From: Comamonadaceae bacterium
Lineage (GTDB): Bacteria; Pseudomonadota; Gammaproteobacteria; Burkholderiales; Burkholderiaceae_C
DNA: 64,000 nt
NCBI GenBank assembly: GCA_027484575.1
Contig: JAIXSQ010000015.1
Coordinates: forward strand, 266,324 to 330,323
Direction of reading: 5' to 3'
Made by a program: the position numbers and the translations under genes. Every line of letters begins with the position of its first letter. Position 1 is the stretch's first letter. This document shows positions 17,782-26,789 of this stretch, piece after piece. Below the pieces are notes generated by a model. That model worked only from the letters and a program-made list of their open reading frames with translations, was not told the DNA's origin and made no database searches.

Positions 17782-18444
17782 TCAGGGGCGGGAACCTCCA
17801 TAGGCGCCCGCCAAGGCCAGCAGGTGCGCGCGCTGGCCGGCCGCCAGGTAGGGTACCAGCAGATGCAGCACGTGGTGGGCGCCGCGCAGCGCGGCCGCCT
17901 GCGCATTGGCCGGCTCCAGCGCGTGGCGCGGGTCGCGCACGTACTCGTAGCTGAGCCACCAGGTCAGCACCACGGCCATGCTGGTCGCGGTGGCCTCGAC
18001 CTCGCGCGGGTCGATCGCCAGCGCGCCCGACCGCGCCATGCCGCCCAGCAGGGCGCGCAAGGCCCGTTCCTTGTCCTGCAGCAGCGCATGCACCCGGGTC
18101 TCCAGGCGCCGGTTGCGCGACAGCAGGTCGTTCAGGTCGCGGTACAGGAAGCGGTACTCCCAGATCCGCTCGACCAGCGAGTGCAGGAAGAACCAGGCGT
18201 CCTCGACGTCGCGCACCTCGTCGGCGGCATGCAGCAGCGGCTGCACCGCCTGCTCGTAGCGGCCGTAGAGGGTGGTGACCAGCTCGTCCTTGGCCGGGTA
18301 GTGGTAGTACAGGTTGCCGGGGCTGATGCGCAGCTCGGCGGAGATCAGCGTCGTGGAGACGTTGGGCTCGCCGAAGCGGTTGAACAGCTGCAGCGTGGTC
18401 TCCAGGATGCGCTCGGCCGTGCGCCGCGGTGCCTTGCGAACCAT
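17782..18444 (-). CDS. TetR/AcrR-family transcriptional regulator
   Basis: This 220-residue regulator has the N-terminal helix-turn-helix of the TetR family (residues about 8-55: RTAERILETTLQLFNRFGEP, then STTLISAELRISPGNLYYHYPAKDELV). The long helical C-terminal part should bind a ligand. The ATG at 18444 gives the normal short N-terminus before the DNA-binding domain. It starts 5 bp after the patatin stop, so the two are cotranscribed. Proteins of this type beside lipid genes often sense fatty acyl compounds, which would fit here but is inference. No operator was identified. Confidence 0.9.
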   Translation of the reverse strand: MVRKAPRRTAERILETTLQLFNRFGEPNVSTTLISAELRISPGNLYYHYPAKDELVTTLYGRYEQAVQPLLHAADEVRDVEDAWFFLHSLVERIWEYRFLYRDLNDLLSRNRRLETRVHALLQDKERALRALLGGMARSGALAIDPREVEATATSMAVVLTWWLSYEYVRDPRHALEPANAQAAALRGAHHVLHLLVPYLAAGQRAHLLALAGAYGGSRP

Positions 18445-18449
18445 CGAGG

Positions 18450-19622
18450 TCAGGCCGTGCGCCCGGCGGGCAGGCGCCGCTCCAGCTGGTCGAGCGTGGC
18501 GTGCAGCGCGGCCAGCGCCTCGCGGGTGCCGGCGGGCCGGCGCGCGGTCACCAGCGTGCCGTGGCCGGCCAAGCGGTCGGTGCGCAGGCGGATGCCGTGC
18601 CGCGCCAGCTGCGGGCCCAGCGCGCCGGCGCGCGCCAGCAGCTGCGTGCGGGTCTGCTGGAAGGCATGCTCGGCCAGCTCGCGCCGCTGGCGGTAGCTGA
18701 AGGGGTTGGCCAGGAACAGCTGCGGGTCGCCCTGGTCGGGCTCCAGCAGCACGATGTCGGTGTCCGGGTAGCTGCGGGCGTACTGCTTCATGCCCTGGTC
18801 CAGCCGCGAGTGGATCAGCGAGCGCAGGGTCTGGCCCATGACCTTGGCCAGGCCGCCGTCGGCCACGCGGGGCAGGCCCGCGGTGTTGGCGCGGAAGGGC
18901 ACCAGCGGGTTCAGGCACAGCATCAGGTCGACGCCCGCCTCGAGGGCCACGCTGGCGTGCATGGTCTTGCGCAGCGCCCCGTCGACGAAGTCGTGGCCGT
19001 CGATGCGCACCGGCGGGAACAGGCCCGGCAGCGCGGCGCTGGCCTGCACGGCGCGCGAGATCGGCACGTGGTCCCAGCCCGGGCCACCGAAGCGCACCGG
19101 CTCGCTGGTGTCCAGGTCGGTGGCCACCAGGGTCAGGCGGGTGCGCAGCTGGCGGAAGTCGTTGGACAGCCCGAGCTGCGCGAACAGCGCGGCCAGCCGC
19201 TCGTGGATCGGCTCGCTGTCGCACACGCCGGTGGGCACGGCCGGTGCCAGCTGCTCCAGCGCCTGGGCCGGCGTGCGGCCCAGCGCCATCTGCCAGCCGG
19301 CGCGCACGGCCAGGGCAGGCAGGCGGGCGGCCCGCTGGGCGAACTCGCGCCAGGCCGGCGTCATCAGCCAGGCGGGGTCGAAGGCCGCGGGACCGCGGGT
19401 CTCGATGAAGGCGTCGCACAGCGCCTGCGGCGACATGCCGTTGGCCAGTCCCGCGGCGATGAAGCCGCCGGCAGACACGCCCACGTAGTGGTCGAGCGTC
19501 GCCAGGTCCAGGCCCTCGAGCGCCTCCTGCAGCGCGCACAGGGCGCCGATCTCGTAGATGGCCCCGAGGGGGCCACCGCCGGCCAGGGCCAGGGCGACGC
19601 GGGGGCGTGGACGGCGGGTCAT
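18450..19622 (-). CDS. Patatin-like phospholipase family protein
   Basis: This 390-residue serine lipase/acyl hydrolase has the patatin fold. The oxyanion loop (ALAGGGPLGAIYEIGAL) starts near residue 12, the nucleophile elbow GVSAGG (Gly-x-Ser-x-Gly) is near residue 49, and the catalytic Asp is in FVDGALRKT (DG-A/G motif) near 207. The set forms a complete Ser-Asp dyad. No signal peptide is present, so it acts in the cytosol on membrane or storage lipids. It is transcribed with the downstream TetR-type gene. With WS/DGAT, phasin and fatty acyl-CoA reductase nearby, it may mobilise stored lipid. The ATG at 19622 is chosen as the usual distance from the glycine-rich loop. Confidence 0.9.
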   Translation of the reverse strand: MTRRPRPRVALALAGGGPLGAIYEIGALCALQEALEGLDLATLDHYVGVSAGGFIAAGLANGMSPQALCDAFIETRGPAAFDPAWLMTPAWREFAQRAARLPALAVRAGWQMALGRTPAQALEQLAPAVPTGVCDSEPIHERLAALFAQLGLSNDFRQLRTRLTLVATDLDTSEPVRFGGPGWDHVPISRAVQASAALPGLFPPVRIDGHDFVDGALRKTMHASVALEAGVDLMLCLNPLVPFRANTAGLPRVADGGLAKVMGQTLRSLIHSRLDQGMKQYARSYPDTDIVLLEPDQGDPQLFLANPFSYRQRRELAEHAFQQTRTQLLARAGALGPQLARHGIRLRTDRLAGHGTLVTARRPAGTREALAALHATLDQLERRLPAGRTA

Positions 19623-19671
19623 GGCCAGACAGTATGCACAGGGGCGGGGAGGGCCGCTGCGGCTGCGGCGG

Positions 19672-19735
19672 CCCCGCGCAGGCGGGGGCCCGGGAGCGGC
19701 GCCGTGGGCGTGCGTGGGCCCCTGCCTGCGCGGGG
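19672..19735. repeat. REP-like inverted repeat between phasin and patatin genes
   Basis: A 20-nt arm at 19672-19691 is matched at 19 of 20 positions by the reverse complement of 19716-19735, with a 24-nt loop. Both arms are G+C only apart from single A/T bases. It sits past the stop of the phasin gene and before the patatin gene on the same strand. It resembles dispersed palindromic elements common in Burkholderiales and might also terminate transcription of the phasin mRNA. Confidence 0.6.
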
Positions 19736-19758
19736 GCGACGTGGCAGGGCCGGCGTCC

Positions 19759-20301
19759 TCACGCGGCCTTGCGCGCCGTCTTGCGGGCGGCCTTGGCCGG
19801 CGCCGGCTTGGCCGCCTTGGCCGCGGTCTTGCGGGCGCGCGGCGCCGCCGTCTTGCCGCCCAGGGCATCGACGCTGTGCTGCAGCGCCTCGACCCGCTCG
19901 ATCAGCGCCTGCACCTCGGCCGCCGAGGGCACGCCCAGGCGGGACATGGCCTTGGAGACGCGGGCCTCGAAGATGGACTCCAGCTTGTCCCACTGCCCCG
20001 AGGCCTTGGACGACAGCTCGGTGGCCATGCCGGCCATGCGGTTGGTGGCCTCCGAGAGCTTGTCCTCGGCCACCGCCTGGGTCTTGCGCTGGATCGACAG
20101 GCCTTCCTTGACCAGGGTCTCGAACACCTTGCCGCCTTCTTCCTGGGCCTTGGAGAAGGCGCCCAGGCCGGCCAGCCAGATCTGGCTGGCCGATTCCTTG
20201 ACGGTGTCGGCCAGCTGCGAGGCGGTGCGCTTGTCGGCGGCGCCGGAGGACGACGTGGAGGAGGAGGCGGCGGCGTCGCCGCGCTTGACTTTGGTGACCA
20301 T
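19759..20301 (-). CDS. Phasin (PhaF/PhaI-type granule-associated protein)
   Basis: This 180-residue protein coats polyhydroxyalkanoate or lipid granules. The family core is clear: SASQIWLAGLGAFSKAQEEG near residue 37, then KVFETLVKEGLSIQRKTQ and a coiled-coil stretch (AAEVQALIERVEALQHSVDA near 127). The last about 35 residues are a Lys/Ala/Pro-rich tail (repeated AAKAAKPAPAK-like units), as in PhaF, where the tail binds DNA and helps segregate granules. An N-terminal Ser-rich patch precedes the core. It is divergent from the fatty acyl-CoA reductase gene. No PHA synthase is in the window. Confidence 0.9.
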   Translation of the reverse strand: MVTKVKRGDAAASSSTSSSGAADKRTASQLADTVKESASQIWLAGLGAFSKAQEEGGKVFETLVKEGLSIQRKTQAVAEDKLSEATNRMAGMATELSSKASGQWDKLESIFEARVSKAMSRLGVPSAAEVQALIERVEALQHSVDALGGKTAAPRARKTAAKAAKPAPAKAARKTARKAA

Positions 20302-20466
20302 GGACAGGCTCCTGGGTGGGGATGGTGCCGGTCACTGTACGACCGGCCAGCGCCGGGACCGTAGGGGTGGCCCTCCAAACACCGGCCGGGTTTGACCCAA
20401 GCAGGACCGCGGCGCGGGCGCACCAGAATCGTCGCCGCGGTCGACTTTCCGCGGAGGACTGATCCC

Positions 20467-22455
20467 ATGCATTACTTCGTCACCGGCGCCACCGGCTTCA
20501 TCGGCAAGCGGCTCGTGGCCAGGCTGCTGGCCCGCAAGGGGGCCGTCGTGCACGTGCTCGTGCGGCCGGGCAGCGAGGACAAGCTGGCGGCCCTGCGCGA
20601 GCAGCTGGGCGTCGATGCGAAGCGGCTGCCCGCGGTGACCGGCGACCTCACGGCCAAGGCGCTGGGGGTGCCGGCCGCCGAGGTCGATCGCCTGAAGGGC
20701 CAGGTGCAGCATGTGTTCCACCTGGCCGCGGTGTACGACCTGTCGGCCGACGAGGACAGCCAGGTGGCCGTCAACGTCGACGGCACCCGGCACGCGGTGC
20801 AGTTCGCGGAGGCCATCGGTGCCGGCCACTTCCACCACATGTCGTCGATCGCGGCGGCCGGCATGTACGAGGGCGTGTTCCGCGAGGACATGTTCGACGA
20901 GGCCGAGAACCTGGACCACCCGTACTTCCGCACCAAGCACGAGAGCGAGAAGGTGGTGCGCAAGGAGTGCGCCCTGCCCTGGACCGTCTACCGCCCGGGC
21001 ATGGTGGTGGGCGACAGCCGCACCGGCGAGATGGACAAGATCGACGGGCCCTACTACTTGTTCAAGCTGATCCAGCGCATGCGCCAGCTGCTGCCGCCGT
21101 GGATGCCCACCATCGGGCTCGAGGGCGGGCGCGTGAACATCGTGCCGGTCGACTTCGTGGTGGCCGCCACCGACCACATCGCCCACCGCGACGGCATCGC
21201 CGGCCGCTGCTACCACCTGGTGGACCCGCAGGGCTACCGCGTGGGCGACGTGCTGGACATCTTCGGCAAGGCCGCGCACGCGCCGCGCATGAACCTGTTC
21301 GTCAACGCGGCGCTGCTGGGCTTCATTCCGCGCGGGGTCAAGAAGGGGCTGATGGCGCTGGCGCCGGTGCGCCGCATCCGCAACGCGGTGATGGCCGACC
21401 TGGGCCTGCCCGAGGAGTTCCTGGGCTTCGTCAACTACCCCACGCGCTTCGACTGCCGCGACACGCTCGCGGCGCTCAAGGGCAGCGGCATCGCCTGCCC
21501 CAACCTGCACGACTATGCCTGGCGGCTGTGGGACTACTGGGAGCGCCACCTCGACCCCGACCTGCACATCGACCGCACCCTGCGCGGCGCGGTGGCGGGC
21601 AAGGTGGTGCTGGTCACGGGCGGCTCGTCCGGCATCGGCCTGGCGGCGGCGCACATGTTCGCCGAGGCCGGCGCCACCACCGTCATCTGCGGCCGCGACG
21701 AGGACAAACTGCAGGCCGCCTGCGCCGAAGCGCAGGCCAAGGGCTACCGCTTCGTCGCCTATTCCGTGGACATCGCCGACGAGACCGACTGCAACCGCTT
21801 CGTGCAGCTGCTGCTCGCCGAGCACGGCGGGGTCGACTTCCTGGTCAACAACGCGGGCCGCTCGATCCGCCGGGCCATCGAGTCCAGCTACGACCGCTTC
21901 CACGACGTCGAGCGGACCATGCAGCTGAACTACTTCGGCGCGGTGCGCCTGACCATGGGCCTGCTGCCCGGCATGGTGGCGCGCCGGCGCGGCCACGTGG
22001 TCAACATCAGCTCGATCGGCGTGCTGACCAACGCGCCGCGGTTTTCCTCGTACGTGGCCAGCAAGGCGGCGCTGGACGCCTGGACCCGCTGCGCGGCCAG
22101 CGAGTTCGCCGACCAGGGCGTGACCTTCACCACCATCAACATGCCGCTGGTGCGCACGCCCATGATCGCGCCGACCAAGATCTACGAGAACGTGCCCACG
22201 CTCAGCCCCGAGGAGGCCGCCGGCCTGATCGCCCAGGCCTGCATCCACAAGCCGGTGCGCATCGCCACGCGCCTGGGCATCGCCGGACAGGTGCTGCACG
22301 CGCTGGTGCCGCGCGTGGCCCAGATCGTGATGAACACCAGTTTCCGCATGTTCCCCGACTCGCAGGCCGCCCGCGGTGGCGAGAAGGGCGCCAAGCCGCA
22401 GCTGTCGGCCGAAGCCGTGGCGCTGCAGCAGATGATGCGGGGCATCCATTTCTGA
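20467..22455 (+). CDS. Two-domain SDR fatty acyl-CoA reductase-like protein
   Basis: This 662-residue protein is built from two Rossmann short-chain dehydrogenase domains. The first is an extended SDR of the male-sterility/fatty acyl reductase type (TGATGFIG at residues 6-13, then a YFRTKHESEK active-site segment near 159). The second is a classical SDR (TGGSSGIG near 383-390, catalytic YVASK with Tyr529). Size, order and opening match the two-domain fatty acyl-CoA reductases known from Marinobacter and mycobacteria (AcrA1), which reduce acyl-CoA to aldehyde or alcohol. Such an enzyme would supply the alcohol for the WS/DGAT encoded 9 kb away. GGAGGA lies upstream of the ATG. The exact product needs assay. 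Confidence 0.82.
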   Translation: MHYFVTGATGFIGKRLVARLLARKGAVVHVLVRPGSEDKLAALREQLGVDAKRLPAVTGDLTAKALGVPAAEVDRLKGQVQHVFHLAAVYDLSADEDSQVAVNVDGTRHAVQFAEAIGAGHFHHMSSIAAAGMYEGVFREDMFDEAENLDHPYFRTKHESEKVVRKECALPWTVYRPGMVVGDSRTGEMDKIDGPYYLFKLIQRMRQLLPPWMPTIGLEGGRVNIVPVDFVVAATDHIAHRDGIAGRCYHLVDPQGYRVGDVLDIFGKAAHAPRMNLFVNAALLGFIPRGVKKGLMALAPVRRIRNAVMADLGLPEEFLGFVNYPTRFDCRDTLAALKGSGIACPNLHDYAWRLWDYWERHLDPDLHIDRTLRGAVAGKVVLVTGGSSGIGLAAAHMFAEAGATTVICGRDEDKLQAACAEAQAKGYRFVAYSVDIADETDCNRFVQLLLAEHGGVDFLVNNAGRSIRRAIESSYDRFHDVERTMQLNYFGAVRLTMGLLPGMVARRRGHVVNISSIGVLTNAPRFSSYVASKAALDAWTRCAASEFADQGVTFTTINMPLVRTPMIAPTKIYENVPTLSPEEAAGLIAQACIHKPVRIATRLGIAGQVLHALVPRVAQIVMNTSFRMFPDSQAARGGEKGAKPQLSAEAVALQQMMRGIHF

Positions 22456-22570
22456 CGGGGAAGGGTCGGGGGCTGTCAGGCCGTTGCTTACCTGAAGCGC
22501 CCAAAAAGTCGCAAATCCCAGATGGGATAATGGCCGGCTGCACCCTGGCGGTGCCTCCTCGACCTTCCCC

Positions 22571-23632
22571 ATGATCCTCGTGACTGGCGGCGCCGGCTTC
22601 ATCGGCGCCAACTTCGTGATCGACTGGCTGGCGGCGACCGGGGAGCCTGTCGTCAACCTCGACAAGCTCACCTACGCCGGCAACCTGGAGACCCTGGCCT
22701 GCCTCGATGGCGACGCCCGGCACCTGTTCGTGCGCGGCGACATCGGCGACGCGGCCCTGGTCGACCGGCTGCTGGCCGAGCACCGGCCGCGCGCGGTGCT
22801 GAACTTCGCCGCCGAGTCGCACGTGGACCGGTCCATCCACGGCCCTTCCGACTTCATCCAGACCAACGTGCTCGGCACGTTCAACCTGCTCGAGTCGGTG
22901 CGCGGCCACTGGGCCCGTCTGCCCGATGCCGAGCGGGCCGCTTTCCGCTTCCTGCACGTCTCCACCGACGAGGTCTACGGCTCGCTGGCGCCCGGGGACC
23001 CGGCGTTCACCGAGACGCACCGCTACGAGCCCAACAGCCCCTACTCGGCCAGCAAGGCCGCCAGCGACCACCTGGTGCGGGCCTGGCACCACACCTACGG
23101 CCTGCCGGTGCTGACCACCAACTGCTCGAACAACTACGGGCCGTTCCACTTCCCCGAGAAGCTGATCCCGCTGATGATCGTCAACGCCCTGGCCGGCAAG
23201 CCGCTGCCGGTCTATGGCGACGGCATGCAGGTGCGCGACTGGCTCTACGTCAAGGACCACTGCAGCGCGATCCGGCGCGTGCTGGAGGCGGGGCGCCTGG
23301 GCGAGACCTACAACGTGGGCGGCTGGAACGAGAAGCCCAACATCGAGATCGTGCGCACCGTCTGCGCCCTGCTCGACGAGCTGCGCCCGCGCGCCGACGG
23401 CGCCTCGTACGCGCAGCAGGTGACCTACGTGAAGGACCGGCCGGGCCACGACCGGCGCTACGCGATCGACGCCCGCAAGCTCGAGCGCGAGCTGGGCTGG
23501 ACCCCTGCCGAGACCTTCGACACCGGCATCCGCAAGACGGTGCAGTGGTACCTGGACAACCCCGGCTGGATCGAGCGGGTGCAGAGCGGCGCCTACCGCG
23601 ACTGGGTCAACCGGCAGTACGGGGCGGCATGA
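22571..23632 (+). CDS. rmlB: dTDP-glucose 4,6-dehydratase
   Basis: This 353-residue extended SDR is the second step of dTDP-L-rhamnose synthesis, forming dTDP-4-keto-6-deoxyglucose. The NAD-binding [10 protein letters not shown] is at residues 6-15, the Asp/Glu-containing STDEVYG is near 134, and the catalytic [13 protein letters not shown] (Tyr/Lys) is near 158. Conserved [14 protein letters not shown] and [10 protein letters not shown] follow. It opens the rmlBDAC operon, and its stop overlaps the rmlD start by 4 bp. A GATAAT-like -10 box (22526-22531) lies about 40 bp upstream but lacks a good -35. Its product can also feed the FdtA/FdtB-type branch 12 kb downstream. Confidence 0.97.
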   Translation: MILVTGGAGFIGANFVIDWLAATGEPVVNLDKLTYAGNLETLACLDGDARHLFVRGDIGDAALVDRLLAEHRPRAVLNFAAESHVDRSIHGPSDFIQTNVLGTFNLLESVRGHWARLPDAERAAFRFLHVSTDEVYGSLAPGDPAFTETHRYEPNSPYSASKAASDHLVRAWHHTYGLPVLTTNCSNNYGPFHFPEKLIPLMIVNALAGKPLPVYGDGMQVRDWLYVKDHCSAIRRVLEAGRLGETYNVGGWNEKPNIEIVRTVCALLDELRPRADGASYAQQVTYVKDRPGHDRRYAIDARKLERELGWTPAETFDTGIRKTVQWYLDNPGWIERVQSGAYRDWVNRQYGAA

Positions 23633-24534
23633 GGATCCTGGTGTTCGGCACCTCGGGGCAGGTGGGCTGGGCGCTGCAGCGCAGCCTCGCGCCCGTGGGC
23701 GAGGTCGTGGCGCTGGGCCGCGACGGTGCGCCCGGGCTGCCGGGCGACTTCGCCCAGCCGCAGGCGCTGGCAGCCAGCGTGCGCGCCGTGCAGCCGCAGG
23801 TGGTGGTCATCGCCGCGGCCCACACCGCGGTCGACCGCGCCGAGTCCGAACCCGCGCTCGCGCACACGATCAACGCCGAGGCGCCCGCCGTGCTGGCCCA
23901 GGCGACCGCCGAGGTCGGCGCGCTGCTGGTGCACTACTCCACCGACTACGTGTTCGACGGCAGCGGCCAGCGGCCCTGGCGCGAGGACGACGCACCCGGC
24001 CCGCTGGGGGTGTACGGCCGCACCAAGCTCGCGGGCGAGGAGGCGGTGCGCCGCCTGTGCCCGCGCCACCTGGTGCTGCGCACCAGCTGGGTCCACGGCA
24101 CGCGCGGCGGCAACTTCGCCCGCACCATGCTGCGGCTGGCGCGCGAGCGCGACCGGCTGTCGGTGGTCGACGACCAGGTGGGCGCGCCCACCGGCGCCGA
24201 CCTCCTGGCCGACCTGACCGCGCACATGGTGCGCGCCACGCGCGCGCAGCCGGCCCTGTGCGGCCTGTACCATGCGGCCGCCGCGGGCGAGACCAGCTGG
24301 CACGGCTACGCCTGCCGCGTGCTGGCGCGCGCCCGGCAGGCGGGCGCCACGCTGCGCGCGGGTCCCGAGGCGGTCGACGCGGTGCCCAGCAGCGCCTGGC
24401 CCACCCCCGCGCGGCGCCCGCTCAATTCGCGCCTGGACACGAGCCGGCTGCGCCAGGCCTTCGGGCTGGCGCTGCCCGACTGGGGCGCCGGCGTCGACCG
24501 GCTGGTCGACGAACTGGAAGGAGGCAACCGATGA
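23629..24534 (+). CDS. rmlD: dTDP-4-dehydrorhamnose reductase
   Basis: This 301-residue SDR performs the last step of dTDP-L-rhamnose synthesis. The nucleotide-binding motif is [11 protein letters not shown] near residue 5, and further family blocks are [13 protein letters not shown] (residues about 61-73), [10 protein letters not shown] near 101 and the YGRTKLAGE catalytic Tyr/Lys near 126. The start overlaps the rmlB stop (ATGA) and its own stop overlaps rmlA (ATGA), so the operon is tightly coupled. The length is normal. Confidence 0.96.
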   Translation: MRILVFGTSGQVGWALQRSLAPVGEVVALGRDGAPGLPGDFAQPQALAASVRAVQPQVVVIAAAHTAVDRAESEPALAHTINAEAPAVLAQATAEVGALLVHYSTDYVFDGSGQRPWREDDAPGPLGVYGRTKLAGEEAVRRLCPRHLVLRTSWVHGTRGGNFARTMLRLARERDRLSVVDDQVGAPTGADLLADLTAHMVRATRAQPALCGLYHAAAAGETSWHGYACRVLARARQAGATLRAGPEAVDAVPSSAWPTPARRPLNSRLDTSRLRQAFGLALPDWGAGVDRLVDELEGGNR

Positions 24535-25418
24535 CACAGCGCCGCAAGGGCATCATCCTGGCGGGGGGCTCGGGCACCCGGCTGCACCCGGCCACGCTGG
24601 CCATCAGCAAGCAGCTGCTGCCGGTGTACGACAAGCCCATGGTGTACTACCCGCTCAGCACGCTGATGCTGGCGGGCATCCGCGAGATCCTGGTGATCAG
24701 CACGCCGCTGGACACGCCGCGCTTCGAGCAGCTGCTGGGCGACGGCTCGCAGTGGGGCCTGGACATCCGCTATGCCGTGCAGCCCAGCCCCGACGGGCTG
24801 GCCCAGGCCTTCCTGATCGGCGAGCAGTTCCTGGCCGGCGCGCCCAGCGCCCTGGTGCTGGGCGACAACCTGTTCTACGGCCACGACCTGCACCTGATGC
24901 TCGAGCGGGCCAACGGCCGCACGCAGGGCGCGACGGTGTTCGCCTACCACGTGCAGGACCCCGAGCGCTACGGCGTGGTCGAGTTCGACGGCGGCGGCAA
25001 GGTGGTGAGCATCGAGGAGAAGCCGGCCCGGCCCAAGAGCTCGTACGCGGTCACCGGCCTGTACTTCTACGACGGCCAGGTGGTCGACATCGCCAAGTCG
25101 GTGCGCCCCAGCGCGCGCGGCGAGCTGGAGATCACCGCGGTCAACCAGGCCTACCTCGAGCAGCGGCAGCTGGCCGTCGAGATCCTGCGCCGCGGCTATG
25201 CCTGGCTGGACACCGGCACCCACGAGAGCCTGCTGGAGGCCGGCCAGTTCATCGCCACGCTGGAGCGCCGGCAGGGCCTGAAGATCGCCTGTCCCGAGGA
25301 GATCGCGTGGCGCTCGGGCTTCATCGACGACGCCCAGCTCGAGCGGCTGGCCGCCGCCATGAAGAAGAACAGCTACGGCCAGTACCTCAGCTGGATCCTG
25401 CGCGAGGCGGGGCACTGA
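24531..25418 (+). CDS. rmlA: Glucose-1-phosphate thymidylyltransferase
   Basis: This 295-residue nucleotidyltransferase makes dTDP-glucose from glucose-1-phosphate and dTTP, the entry point of the rhamnose pathway. The signature loop [11 protein letters not shown] is near residues 11-21, followed by [20 protein letters not shown], the metal-binding Asp in [10 protein letters not shown] near 108, and [20 protein letters not shown]. The length and all motifs are typical. GAAGGAGG precedes the ATG. It sits third in rmlBDAC and is followed after 1 bp by rmlC. Confidence 0.97.
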   Translation: MTQRRKGIILAGGSGTRLHPATLAISKQLLPVYDKPMVYYPLSTLMLAGIREILVISTPLDTPRFEQLLGDGSQWGLDIRYAVQPSPDGLAQAFLIGEQFLAGAPSALVLGDNLFYGHDLHLMLERANGRTQGATVFAYHVQDPERYGVVEFDGGGKVVSIEEKPARPKSSYAVTGLYFYDGQVVDIAKSVRPSARGELEITAVNQAYLEQRQLAVEILRRGYAWLDTGTHESLLEAGQFIATLERRQGLKIACPEEIAWRSGFIDDAQLERLAAAMKKNSYGQYLSWILREAGH

Positions 25419-25419
25419 C

Positions 25420-25974
25420 ATGCGCATCGTCCGCACCGCCATCCCCGACGTGCTCGTGATCGAGCCGAAGGTGCACGGGGACCCCCGTGGCTTCTTCTAC
25501 GAGAGCTTCAACCGGCGCGACTTCCGCGAACAGACCTCCATCGACCTGGAGTTCGTGCAGGACAACCATTCGCGCTCGGCCCAGGGCGTGCTGCGCGGCC
25601 TGCACTACCAGGCGCGGCACCCCCAGGGCAAGCTGGTGCGGGTGGTGCGCGGCACCGTCTTCGACGTCGCCGTCGACCTGCGCCGCTCCTCGCCGACCTT
25701 CGGCAAGTGGGAGGCCACCGAGCTCAGCGAGAGCAACCACCGGCAGATGTGGGTGCCGCCGGGCTTCGCCCACGGCTTCCTGGTGCTCAGCGAGTCGGCC
25801 GACTTCCTCTACAAGACCACCGACTACTACGACCCCGCCGACGAGTGCTGCATCGCCTGGAACGATCCCACGCTGGGGATCGACTGGCCGCTGCACCTGC
25901 TCCCGGGCGCCCCCCGCCTGTCCGCCAAGGACGCCGCCGCGGGCGCGTTCCTGGGCGCGCAGCTGTACGAATGA
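25420..25974 (+). CDS. rmlC: dTDP-4-dehydrorhamnose 3,5-epimerase
   Basis: This 184-residue cupin-fold epimerase is the third enzyme of dTDP-rhamnose synthesis. Family motifs are all present: EPKVHGDPRGFFYESFN near residue 16, the QDNHSRSAQGVLRGLHYQ block with the catalytic His near 62, VRGTVFDVAVDLRRSSPTFGKW, and GFAHGFLVLSE near 118. Its stop overlaps the start of the ABC permease gene by 4 bp, which ties sugar-nucleotide synthesis to export in one transcript. Confidence 0.97.
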   Translation: MRIVRTAIPDVLVIEPKVHGDPRGFFYESFNRRDFREQTSIDLEFVQDNHSRSAQGVLRGLHYQARHPQGKLVRVVRGTVFDVAVDLRRSSPTFGKWEATELSESNHRQMWVPPGFAHGFLVLSESADFLYKTTDYYDPADECCIAWNDPTLGIDWPLHLLPGAPRLSAKDAAAGAFLGAQLYE

Positions 25975-26786
25975 CCGCAGTCCCCATGCCACAACCCTCC
26001 GCCTGGCCCGTCGCCGCCTACGTCCGGGAGATCCGCGAGCACCGGTCGGTGCTCTTCCAGCTGGTGCGCCAGCAGATCACCCTGCGCTACCGCCGCACCT
26101 TCCTGGGCTACCTCTGGACCCTGCTGAACCCGCTGCTGATGATGGGCGTCACCTCGGTCGTCTTCTCGGCCATCTTCAAGATGGACCTGAAGTCGTATGC
26201 GGTCTTCCTGTTCTCCGGGATCATCGCGTTCAACCTGTTCGCCACGGTGGTCACGCAGAGCGGGCAGGCGCTGATCGGCAACGAACAGCTGATCAAGAAG
26301 ATCTACATCCCCAAGATCCTGTTTCCGCTGGCCACCTCCACGGCGCTGCTGATCGACAGCCTGCTGATGTTCCTGTCGCTGTTCCTGATCGTCGTGGCGA
26401 TCGGCGGCCACATCACGCCGGCGCTGTTCGCCATCCTGCCGGCCTACCTGCTGCTGTTCACCTTCAGCTTCGGGCTGGCGCTGATCTTCTCGGTCAGCGC
26501 GGTGTACTTCCGCGACCTGCAGCATGTCATCGGCATCTTCATGCAGGCGCTGGTCTTCCTCAGCCCGGTCTACTACAAGCCCGAGGCGCTGTCGGGCAAG
26601 GTCGAGTGGGCGATGCAGCTGAACCCGCTGACCCAGTTCATCGAGATGTTCCGCCTGCCCATCTTCATGGGCGAGTTCCCGTCGGCGCGCAGCGTGATGC
26701 TCAGCGCCGCCTTCGCCGCCGTCTCCATCGTGGTCGGCCTGCTGTTCTTCCGGCGGCACGAGCGCCTGGTCGCCTTCCGGATGTAA
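25971..26786 (+). CDS. wzm: ABC transporter permease for polysaccharide export (Wzm-like)
   Basis: This 271-residue integral membrane protein has about six hydrophobic segments. A cytoplasmic N-terminal helix (LVRQQITLRYRRTFLGYLWTLLNPLL) carries the family's conserved YRRTxLGxxWxxLxP pattern. It belongs to the ABC-2 permeases that move O-antigen or capsule, lipid-linked on undecaprenyl diphosphate, across the inner membrane. The ATG at 25971 overlaps rmlC. A second ATG 9 nt on is equally possible. The ATPase gene follows after 3 bp. Confidence 0.92.
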   Translation: MTAVPMPQPSAWPVAAYVREIREHRSVLFQLVRQQITLRYRRTFLGYLWTLLNPLLMMGVTSVVFSAIFKMDLKSYAVFLFSGIIAFNLFATVVTQSGQALIGNEQLIKKIYIPKILFPLATSTALLIDSLLMFLSLFLIVVAIGGHITPALFAILPAYLLLFTFSFGLALIFSVSAVYFRDLQHVIGIFMQALVFLSPVYYKPEALSGKVEWAMQLNPLTQFIEMFRLPIFMGEFPSARSVMLSAAFAAVSIVVGLLFFRRHERLVAFRM

Positions 26787-26789
26787 GCC

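Noticed and set aside
22484..22531. TTGCTT and GATAAT upstream of rmlB as a promoter.
   Set aside because: The boxes are 36 bp apart, which is too far. Only the -10-like box is mentioned under rmlB.
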